From: Pseudomonadota bacterium
GTDB taxonomy: Bacteria > Desulfobacterota > Syntrophobacteria > Syntrophobacterales > Syntrophobacteraceae
DNA length: 32,779 bases
Reading direction: 5' to 3'
NCBI GenBank assembly: GCA_023416335.1
Contig: JAEZHY010000128.1
Coordinates: 1 to 32,779 of the forward strand
Shown: one piece after another, positions 25,969 to 32,779 of the stretch
Layout of the letters: every line of letters begins with the position of its first letter
Numbering within the stretch: the first letter of the stretch is position 1
Position numbers and translations under genes: made by a program
The notes under the pieces: generated by a model
Told to the model about the DNA's origin: nothing
The model's database searches: none
The model's input: the letters and a program-made list of their open reading frames with translations, nothing else

Positions 25969-27689
25969 CGAGGCGGGAGGTATTGAAAGTCTCCGGGCTG
26001 GCCCTGGGGGGACTGGGCATCGGGGGCGGGGGTGGATTGGGGGGACTGGGCATCGGGGGTGGATCGATCGGCCCGGAAATTCGCAAGCCTATGACAGACC
26101 AGTCGTGTGTCTGCCCTCCCGGGCCGTCGTGTACCTGGATCCCTCCTTACAATCCTTTCAATCCCAATTTACCATCTCAAATGTATTCTTATTTTGATAC
26201 CCTGCCGCCTTTCAATCCCTACGCTTGGACGGAGAATGAGAAGACAACCATCGCTCCGTTACTCGAAGATGAAATGCGAATCACGTTCATGGGATCGACT
26301 GTTCCTCCTGGAAAACGAGCTCAACAGACGATGAGTATTTTTGTAGAGGTGGGATGGAACAGGGATAAGCAGATGCCTCTGGACCAGTTTATATTTGACA
26401 TGGGATCCGGGGTTTGTACCAATTACGCAGCCATGAACGTTGGTTTCGGAAGGATGGATAAGGTCTTCATAGCGCATCTGCACGGTGACCATATGAGCGA
26501 TGTGCTATATAACTATTGCTTCGGACCATCAGGTGATAGAAAGAGCCCATTGTACGTCTGGGGACAGAGTCCCTCGCGCGTCAAGAGCCCGGCGGGAATA
26601 CAATCATTCGCAATGCTTGCGCGAACGCCTCCGAGCCGGCTTTACGACGACGGTGTGAAGGCGTTCTGCCAAAACCTTCGTGAAGCCTGCCGATGGCATT
26701 CCGAGAGCTTCAGTTTCCAGACAACAAGCTATTCTGGTTATCCAAGTCAAACCAAAATTCAGAATGATTGGGGATTACCGTGTAAGCCTGTCCCGGTAAG
26801 CGATGACCCATGGGGAGATGCTTATGCAATGGTTCCCATTGAACTGGATTGGACGAAAGTCGGTGGTGTGGCATACCAAAATGCGAATTCCAGAGTCAGG
26901 ATTACACACTTCCCTGTGATTCATTGTCGACAGGGTTCCATGGGCTATAAGCTTGAGTGGTGGCCGAAAAAAGCGGATTTATGGAATCCGGCAAAAGCCC
27001 TCTCGATGATCTATACAAGCGATACCAAGCCTGAAACAAATTGTGTCAACCAGGCCAAGGTCGTAGATCCTGCTACCAGGGGTGTGAAAGGTGTGGATGT
27101 ATTTATCCACGAGATGGCTGTTCCGCCCAATGTATGGGGAATGAAATATAATGATATCAGGATGCCTGGAGGGCAACCAGAGCAGCCTCCCGATTCCAGT
27201 GATCCCGCTGTTCACCAGTCGGAAATGATCCAGAACAGTTCGCATACTCCACCAGGGCCTTTCGGATATATTTTGAGTCAAATACCACGTCCACGGCTTG
27301 CTGTAGCCACTCATTTTCCAACTTCCGATGACACAACCGCATGCGCAATGGAAATCGTCCAGGAACATTTTCCCAATTCTACTGTCTACCAAGGTAATAA
27401 TGTACCGTCGGGAGCGAACGATCCTGTGCGGATCACATGGTCTTTCGATCTTATGGTAATATCGGTGACCAAGGATCAGATCGTTGAGCAGAAAGGTGTT
27501 GTCTCAGATTTTCTCTATTCCCCGGCAATCAACTTACCTCCGACAACCAATTTATCCCCGGCAACTCCAAACACTCCAAAATACCATGACGCAGATGGCA
27601 ATGGAGATCCGTATGCTCAGATCGACACTTCGACGGCAATAGATCCTTGTAAGGATGGTAATTGTAACTATCGTGAAGATGGTTATTAA
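25932..27689 (+). CDS. Tat-exported metallo-beta-lactamase-fold hydrolase
   Basis: This 585-aa protein has a twin-arginine signal LTRREVLKVSGLALGG near residues 12-27. It is followed by an unusually Gly-rich region made of an 11-residue direct repeat (LGGLGIGGGGG, LGGLGIGGGSI). The MBL metal motif is HLHGDH (His182, His184, Asp186, His187). Other conserved-looking parts are ITFMGSTVPPGKRAQQTMSI, FDMGSGVCTNYAAM, FPVIHCRQGSMGYKLEW (probable metal His), IYTSDTKPE, DVFIHEMAVP and VATHFPT. It resembles proteins labelled GntH-like (guanitoxin biosynthesis MBL), but that name comes from memory and should not be read as function. Codon use is visibly more A/T-rich than in the hdr operon, suggesting later acquisition. 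Probably periplasmic, metal-dependent, substrate unknown. Confidence 0.85.
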   Translation: MENVKKTEPQGLTRREVLKVSGLALGGLGIGGGGGLGGLGIGGGSIGPEIRKPMTDQSCVCPPGPSCTWIPPYNPFNPNLPSQMYSYFDTLPPFNPYAWTENEKTTIAPLLEDEMRITFMGSTVPPGKRAQQTMSIFVEVGWNRDKQMPLDQFIFDMGSGVCTNYAAMNVGFGRMDKVFIAHLHGDHMSDVLYNYCFGPSGDRKSPLYVWGQSPSRVKSPAGIQSFAMLARTPPSRLYDDGVKAFCQNLREACRWHSESFSFQTTSYSGYPSQTKIQNDWGLPCKPVPVSDDPWGDAYAMVPIELDWTKVGGVAYQNANSRVRITHFPVIHCRQGSMGYKLEWWPKKADLWNPAKALSMIYTSDTKPETNCVNQAKVVDPATRGVKGVDVFIHEMAVPPNVWGMKYNDIRMPGGQPEQPPDSSDPAVHQSEMIQNSSHTPPGPFGYILSQIPRPRLAVATHFPTSDDTTACAMEIVQEHFPNSTVYQGNNVPSGANDPVRITWSFDLMVISVTKDQIVEQKGVVSDFLYSPAINLPPTTNLSPATPNTPKYHDADGNGDPYAQIDTSTAIDPCKDGNCNYREDGY

Positions 27690-27736
27690 ATGAGACAATA
27701 TGACCGCGATGATTGGAACAACTCCATAAGGCTTGA

Positions 27737-27776
27737 ATAGAACAAGACAGGGCCAATGGGCTCTGCCTTGTTCTAT
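27737..27776 (+). terminator. Terminator-like hairpin after the MBL gene
   Basis: A 10-bp stem ATAGAACAAG/CTTGTTCTAT (27737-27746 with 27767-27776), continued by a CAG/CTG block, lies 48 bp after the stop codon. The T-run is short, so it may end transcription weakly or protect the 3' end. Confidence 0.6.
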
Positions 27777-27887
27777 CTTGGGACACTTCTACCGAAATAA
27801 TCATATCTCCACTCTGTAGCATTATAAGGTAACCGTCTAGCATCATGCCATAGAAAACGTAAGTCGCCTGTTAAAGGGCGCTGGATC

Positions 27888-27952
27888 ACCCAGGACACGG
27901 CGCTAAAACACTTCAGCTATTTCCAAACTTATGGGCCTTAAAACCGCCGTTT
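27888..27952 (-). repeat. Right copy of 65-nt inverted repeat bounding the kinase/MBL block
   Basis: This is the reverse complement of 22730-22794 with 4 mismatches in 65. The two copies enclose 5.1 kb holding the kinase, regulator, receiver-like and MBL genes. The high identity outside genes suggests a recent or mobile repeat. Confidence 0.8.
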
Positions 27953-28320
27953 TTCTTTTCAACTCTACCTCTTTCGAACATCAATAGAATCCACTTCAAC
28001 TGAACTGTTTGGAACCATCCCAAACCAGTATCAACTTGAGCTACATCTTCTTCGAATTCCACTTTTGGATGATTCCAACACAATATGATATACTATCAAA
28101 TTTTATGATAAGCCTGTTACCAAACCTATAAGATCCACTGCATTCAATCCTCAAGCTGGCATCCAAAGTCATTCTGACGCCTCATGAAGTCCAGCGCAAA
28201 TACTCCGGCATCGAATGCTTCATGAGCTTTCCAGTTGCGTGCACTTTCGATTCGCAATGCTTATCGGGGTTATGACATGCACGGATCTTACGAACTGAAT
28301 GCCCGGCCGGGAGAAGGTTT
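27953..28320. other. AT-rich intergenic region with nothing recognised
   Basis: The 368 bp between the right repeat and the glycosylase gene is clearly more A/T-rich than the surroundings. No ORF, RNA gene or clear promoter was identified; GAGAAGG before 28321 is the ribosome site of the next gene. Confidence 0.45.
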
Positions 28321-28971
28321 ATGGAGAAGAAGCACGCTGAAAGCCGGGGAACAGCCGCCCCCCTGATTCCCGCAGAACTTTCTTTGCCTGCCTTGAAAAA
28401 AGCCTCGTCAGGATGCAGGGCCTGCGACCTCTGGGAACGTGGCACCCAAACCGTGTTTGGTAACGGATTGGTAACTGCCGGGCTTGTACTGGTGGGCGAG
28501 CAACCCGGCAACGAAGAGGACCTTGAGGGCTTGCCTTTCGTCGGACCCGCCGGGAGGGTGCTCGACAAAGCCCTCGAAGCAGCGGGAATCGAACGCAACG
28601 ACGCTTACGTCACCAATGTCGTGAAGCACTTCAAATGGGTTCCCAAGGGCAAACTCCGTCTGCATCAGAAACCGAACGCCCGGGAAATCGGGGCCTGCCT
28701 GCCCTGGCTGGAAGCTGAGATCGACCTGATCCGCCCGGAAGTACTGGTAGCGATGGGTGCAACGGCTGCACAGGGAATATTCGGTAAGGATGTCCGGGTC
28801 ACAAGGGACCGCGGCAGGTTTATCCCCTCATCACTGGCCCAATATGTAACGGTTACGGTGCACCCTTCTTCCATTCTGCGATCGAGGACGGATGAAGAAC
28901 GACGCGCGGCGATGGCCGGTTTTGTGGAAGATCTGAAAATCGTGGCTAAGGTGCTGTCGGGCAAAAAGTGA
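28321..28971 (+). CDS. UdgX-type uracil-DNA glycosylase
   Basis: This is an iron-sulfur uracil-DNA glycosylase-superfamily protein of 216 aa, acting on uracil in DNA. It has CRAC (Cys32, Cys35), motif A VGEQPGNEED (59-67), GLPFVGPAGRVLDKAL, VTNVVKHFKW, the UdgX-specific loop KGKLRLHQKP, GACLPW, and the final motif HPSSILR. The KHF sequence plus the His-containing loop point to UdgX rather than ordinary family 4. In UdgX the loop is usually KRRIH and its His forms a covalent bond with DNA at the uracil site. Here the His is kept (His115), but the preceding residues are KLRL. ATG 28321 has GAGAAGG upstream. It stands alone between intergenic regions. Confidence 0.88.
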   Translation: MEKKHAESRGTAAPLIPAELSLPALKKASSGCRACDLWERGTQTVFGNGLVTAGLVLVGEQPGNEEDLEGLPFVGPAGRVLDKALEAAGIERNDAYVTNVVKHFKWVPKGKLRLHQKPNAREIGACLPWLEAEIDLIRPEVLVAMGATAAQGIFGKDVRVTRDRGRFIPSSLAQYVTVTVHPSSILRSRTDEERRAAMAGFVEDLKIVAKVLSGKK

Positions 28972-29717
28972 GCCCCGCCGCAGGATCTCCGGACGTGGCG
29001 ACTGTTCCACGGGGGTTCGCACTATTCCGGAGAAATTTCGAACCAGGGCGCGTGAGGCATTACCTTCCGCGCTTCCTGCCTTTTATTCGCGCTTGCCTTC
29101 CCTTCTTTTACGCCCCATCCGAGCGAGCTGTCAGAGATAAAAAGCTTGCAGGCATATCCTTGTGTATATTAGTATACAACCCCACGCCACCAGGTGAAAA
29201 AACAACTTTAAGGGTTCAACTGCAACACCCTGGTTTGCCCCGGCGCGTTCCGGAAGACCGCAACGCTCCCTGCCGGCATCCCGGGGCAGGAAAAGGTGAA
29301 AATCTTCATGCCAGGCAAGTTCAGTAAGGCGCCGAGGCAAAAAGTCCAGTTTCTGCCCCTGAAACCGTTCCAGGGTGCATTGCCGCTTTTCTCGACCATT
29401 TTTCACCGTATTATTCCGACCAACGAACGCACTGTCTCGCTACGCATAACAAACATTCTGTCACTCCAGCGAAAGGCACATTTCGGGAAAGCAAGCGACA
29501 GGCTACCGGGAATCCAGCCCCGGGCTTCACTTGGACAGGCCCCCGCGATCATGCCCGAAAGAGTCTGCCCTTTCACCAGAACCGGAAGCATCGAGTGCGA
29601 AGAACTGCTCCAGGAGAGCGTTCCGTATAATGGCGGTCGGCAAAGCCGCGGACTGGGTTGCCGTCGGTTTGATCATGGCCGGCCTTGGATGGTCATTTGT
29701 GAAGTGGAGGGAACGTC
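28972..29717 (+). other. Intergenic region of 746 bp, no convincing gene
   Basis: A palindromic AT-rich block GTATATTAGTATAC (29164-29177) may be an operator or promoter part. The longer plus-strand readings here lack ribosome sites. One, starting at 29630 (MAVGKAADWVAVGLIMAG), looks like a membrane segment but would run 430 nt into the following selenoprotein gene out of frame. GGAGG at about 29704 serves the next gene. Confidence 0.4.
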
Positions 29718-31475
29718 ATGAAGTTGCTGCAGGGATCACTCGCAGTCTTATCTGTTTTCACCTTTACTGCGTTCGCGGCAGGGCCGGCGGCCGCTGCCAA
29801 ACAAGCGGGGCAGACATGGGAGGTATTGAATCCTTCGGGCACCATCGAGATCGAAGTGGTCAAACCGGCCCCGCGGCTCACGACCCTGGAGGGCAAAACC
29901 ATAGTCCTCCGATGGAACAACAAACACAATGGCGACAAGGTCCTCGACAGGGTCGCGGAACTTCTGAATCAAAAAGTCCCGTCAGCCAAAGTGGTCAAGC
30001 TCTACGAAACCGAGAAATCGACCATCATGACCAGCGGGTCCAAGTCGGAGTCGCAGCGAATTGCAAAGCTTGCAAAAGACGCGAAGGCCGACCTGGTCAT
30101 CGCGTCACAGGCCGACTGAGGTTCCTGTACTTCATGGCTGGTAGTTGACCAGGCCGAAATTGAGAAGTTGGGAATTCCGACGGTTACCATTACGACCAAC
30201 GAGTTCATCGGGTTGTCTCGCAGCACGATGAAGAGTATTGGCCTTGCCGATATGGCATTTGTCGAAGTCGAACACCCGATGGGCATGATCTCGCCCGAGG
30301 AAATTCGCGCCAAGACGGACAAGGCTTTCCCGCAGATCCTGAAGATGGCTACCGCCTGGCAGCCGGTGGCCGCTGCCGCAAATGCGGTCGGGAAACCGGC
30401 GTATCCCGCCGAACGCGTGAAATTCACCGGGGATTACGCAGCCCTCAATAAAATGTTCTACGACAAGAAGTGGTCGATCGGATTGCCGATCGTACCGCCG
30501 ACTCCCCAAGCTGTCGCGGCTATGCTGAAGGGAACCAAGCGCGACCCGTCGGAAGTGGTTTGGGCTGTCCCGCCCAGGATGGGACGCCTGACGGTGGAAC
30601 TGGTTGCAACCATCGGCGTCATGGCGGGTGCAAAGCCGGAACATATGCCGCTATTGCTCGCGGTGGTCAAAGCGATCAGCCACCCGGATTTTGACTGGCG
30701 CGGAAGCTCCACAACGACCGCGCCCACGGTTCCGGTTGTCATCATCAACGGTCCGATACTCAAGGAACTGGGCATCGGCTACGGTGCGGGAGCGTTCGGT
30801 GGTGAAATGCCGGTAAATAACGCTGTCGGCTATTTTATCAACCTGGTGGGCGATATAGTCGGAGGCTCCATGCCCCCGGATCCGGACAAAAGCTCCCACG
30901 GCAGCCCCAACGACCTCGTTGCCCTGGTGTTTGGCGAGAATGAAGAACAGAATCCGTGGAAGCAGTCTTATGCCGTCGAACATGGCTTTCAGCCGACCGA
31001 CAGTGTAGTCACCGCTTTTGCAGCCTACCTTGGAACCAACAATACCGATCACACCAGCGCCGATGGGGAGCACCTGCTGAACACCATTTCACAGGGAGTT
31101 GCAGGGGTAGCCTGCGGTATCACGAGCTGCTACACCGATCCCGACAAGCCCTATGCGCTGACCAACAAGGTCAAGTACGCATTCCTGCTGCTCGGGCCCG
31201 AGCACGCTGACACGATTTACAAGACCTATCCGACCAAACAGGCGGTCAAGGAATACGTGGTAAAGAAGGCCGTTGCGCCATTCTGGATGTACGCACCCGA
31301 TATCTGCAAGCCTCCGGAATCGGCGGGCCAGATTACACCGGACACGATGGTGCCCCGCTTTGCCAAGCCCGAATCGATCAACATCGTGGTGGCGGGCGGA
31401 GCCGGCAAGCAGTCCCAGATATGGGTCCCGTTCCCGACTGGTATGCGTCCGGTTTCGGTTAAGGTAGAGAAGTAG
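29718..31475 (+). CDS. Exported UGSC-family selenoprotein (copy 1)
   Basis: The protein is 585 aa when UGA 30117-30119 (codon 134) is read as Sec. ATG 29718 has GGAGG upstream and starts a signal peptide (hydrophobic core then AAGPAAAA), so the protein is probably periplasmic. The active-site region is ASQAD-U-GSCTSWLVVDQ, the UGSC motif that names the family, giving a U-x-x-C redox pair (Sec134, Cys137). The C-terminal domain contains GLPIVPPTPQAVAAMLKGT, ELVATIGVMAGAKPEHMPLL, WRGSSTTTAP and GYGAGAFGGEMPVNNAVG, the long-form UGSC arrangement. The family resembles parts of glycine-reductase-type selenoproteins, but its reaction is not known to me. It ends at TAG 31473-31475, the only TAG stop among the genes here. 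A near-identical stretch surrounds the UGA in copy 2. Confidence 0.92.
30120..30152 (+). promoter_or_regulatory. Putative SECIS element of UGSC copy 1
   Basis: A CTGGT/ACCAG stem (30138-30142 with 30148-30152) closes the loop AGTTG, 24-28 nt after the UGA. The 33 bases after the UGA differ at only one position from the second copy, and that change is synonymous, while flanking codons differ much more. This is what RNA-level constraint would give. Confidence 0.65.
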
Positions 31476-31486
31476 AGTGGAAAGCC

Positions 31487-31520
31487 GCTGTCTGCAATGC
31501 CTGTGTGCATTGCAGACAGC
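31487..31520 (+). terminator. Perfect 14-bp hairpin just after UGSC copy 1
   Basis: Arms 31487-31500 (GCTGTCTGCAATGC) and 31507-31520 are perfectly complementary with a six-base loop. It begins 12 nt after the stop and lacks a T-run. It may therefore be a processing or mRNA-stability element between the two selenoprotein genes rather than a true terminator. Confidence 0.55.
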
Positions 31521-31539
31521 AGAGAAGGATCAGGCTACG

Positions 31540-31662
31540 ATGCCCTCGCCCATCGACGGGATGCGGGCATTCATCAACAGTCTCAAGAAGGTCGGCCCGT
31601 CGGCCGACCGGATCGACCTCGTGACCGGGAAAGTTCCTGCTAAACTGCTGAGTCTCGACTAA
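31540..31662 (+). CDS. Small ORF between the two UGSC genes
   Basis: The 40-aa product begins MPSPIDGMRAFINSLKK and has VGPSADRIDLVTGKVPAKLL near its end. ATG 31540 has AGAAGGA at 31523-31529. Third codon positions are strongly G/C, like the neighbouring genes, which supports real coding. An in-frame GTG at 31477 would give 61 aa and pass through the hairpin; I prefer the shorter form. It lies 17 bp before the next gene, so the two are likely translated together. I do not recognise it. Confidence 0.5.
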   Translation: MPSPIDGMRAFINSLKKVGPSADRIDLVTGKVPAKLLSLD

Positions 31663-31679
31663 CACAAGGAGGAAGATGC

Positions 31680-32779
31680 ATGAGAACGTGGTTGAGTAGA
31701 TCTGTTCTAGCAGCACTACCGCTCGTCTTCGCCGCGTCCCAGGCAATAGCCGCGGCGCCCGCGCCCGCTGTGCAGGAGTGGGACCTGATTATTCCGACAG
31801 GAGTTATCGAAAAGGCCGCCGTGAAGCCGGCGCCACGCATCACCAGCCTTGAAGGGAAAACCGTCGCCCTCAGGTGGAACGGCAAGCACAACGGCAACGT
31901 CGTTCTGGACCGTCTGGCCGAACTGCTCGGACAAAAGTTTCCGACGGCCAAGGTCGTAAAGACCTACGCAGACGACCAGACTCTCAACAAGATTTCCGGG
32001 TCCGAAGCTGAGGCGGACAGGATCACCAAGGCGATCGCCGCAGTCAAGCCGGACATCATTATCGCATCGCAGGCGGACTGAGGTTCCTGTACCTCATGGC
32101 TGGTAGTTGACCAGTCCCGCGCAGAAAAAGCAGGCATTCCGACCGTTACCATCACCACCTCCGATTTCCTGAGTCTCAGCCGCAGCACGCAGGAGAGCCA
32201 GGGGATGACCGACATGTGTTTTGTTTCCGTGCCGCATCCTCTAGGCATGATTCCCGTCGATGAGGTAAAAGCCAAGATCGACAAGGCGTTCCCCGAGATC
32301 GTGGATGCTGCAACCAAGTGGCAACCCAAGCAGAATGTGCAGATCGTCCAGGAAAAGCCGTACCCTGCCCGCCACACCAAGTTCAAGGGTGATTACACGG
32401 CCCTGAACAAGGCATTTCAGACCCGCAAGTGGTCGCTGGGCCTGCCCGTTATCCCTCCGACTCAGGAAGCCGTCGCCGCCATGCTCAAGGGCACCAAGCG
32501 CAGTCCTTCCGAGGTGGTCTGGGTAGTGCCGCCGCGCCAGGGGATGCTCACAGTTGAGTTGGTGGCCGCCCTTGGCGTAATGGCCGGGGCCCAGCCCGAG
32601 GATATGCCGCTCCTGCTGGCGACGGTTGAAGCATTCAAACATCCTGACGTCGCCTGGAGAGGCACTTCCACAACCACGGCCGCAACCAACCCGATCATCA
32701 TCATCAGCGGCCCGATCATTGAAAAGCGCGGTCTGAACGCCGGTACCGGCACATGCGGTCCCGAGAACCCAACCACCAA
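31680..32779 (+). CDS. Exported UGSC-family selenoprotein (copy 2), 3' end outside window
   Basis: This paralogue of the gene upstream has AGGAGG before ATG 31680 and a signal peptide (LAALPLVFAASQAIAAAP). UGA 32079-32081 is again codon 134, in ASQAD-U-GSCTSWLVVDQ. Both proteins share EGKT, LRWN, KHNG and KVVK in the N-terminal domain and GLPVIPPTQEAVAAMLKGT, VELVAALGVMAGAQPEDMPLL and WRGTSTTTA beyond it. The frame stays open to the last base of the window, so the gene is truncated by the window edge. Two side-by-side exported UGSC proteins suggest subfunctionalised pairs or a complex; this is inference. Confidence 0.9.
32082..32114 (+). promoter_or_regulatory. Putative SECIS element of UGSC copy 2
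   Basis: The stem CTGGT/ACCAG (32100-32104 with 32110-32114) and loop AGTTG are the same as in copy 1, 24-28 nt after the UGA. Confidence 0.65.

Noticed and set aside
29531..30148. Plus-strand reading overlapping UGSC copy 1
   Set aside because: It is out of frame with the selenoprotein over 430 nt, lacks a well-spaced ribosome site and has no recognisable sequence beyond a possible membrane segment.
31473..31475. Read-through of the TAG at the end of UGSC copy 1
   Set aside because: The extension translates to low-quality, Arg-rich sequence overlapping the small ORF in another frame, unlike the conserved continuation after the TAXI TAG.

Overview
The window (about 32.8 kb, high-GC, third codon positions rich in G/C) looks like a chromosome fragment of an anaerobic Desulfobacterota (former Deltaproteobacteria) relative of sulfate reducers or syntrophs. 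Pointers are the cytoplasmic HdrA/MvhD electron-transfer genes, a sigma-54 activator, a PxxKW cysteine-rich protein, TAXI-type uptake and, above all, repeated use of UGA as selenocysteine (Sec). This placement is inference from gene content; no rRNA or tRNA gene was found.

Left third (1-11.2 kb): the end of an NtrC-type activator is followed by a good -24/-12 promoter and an operon hdrA (Cys version), mvhD (in-frame UGA), hdrA (in-frame UGA) and a small conserved-looking ORF. Next come a small acidic protein on the minus strand, a TAXI-type solute-binding protein interrupted by an in-frame UAG, and a DUF1573-like lipoprotein in which UGA sits where the family has the first Cys of its SCGCT motif.

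Middle (11.3-22.2 kb), all on the minus strand: a membrane flippase-like protein, a repeat-rich 0.5 kb block, a bacterial dynamin-like GTPase whose last residues come from that repeat block, an MFS transporter, and a 1449-aa protein with a long coiled coil, a complete FYVE zinc-finger signature and a C-terminal Ulp1-like (clan CE) cysteine protease. A small membrane protein and a PxxKW protein with overlapping ends follow.

Right third (22.7-32.8 kb): a 5.2 kb block bounded by 65-nt near-identical inverted repeats carries a 7TM histidine kinase, a NarL-type regulator, a degenerate receiver-like protein and a Tat-exported metallo-beta-lactamase-fold enzyme. Then come a UdgX-type uracil-DNA glycosylase and two tandem exported UGSC-family selenoproteins, with a 40-codon ORF between them; the second runs off the window.

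In all, five genes read through UGA with matching conserved context. Each has a stem-loop whose loop lies 19-28 nt after the UGA, in line with bacterial SECIS geometry. Annotation that treats UGA as stop would break all five.
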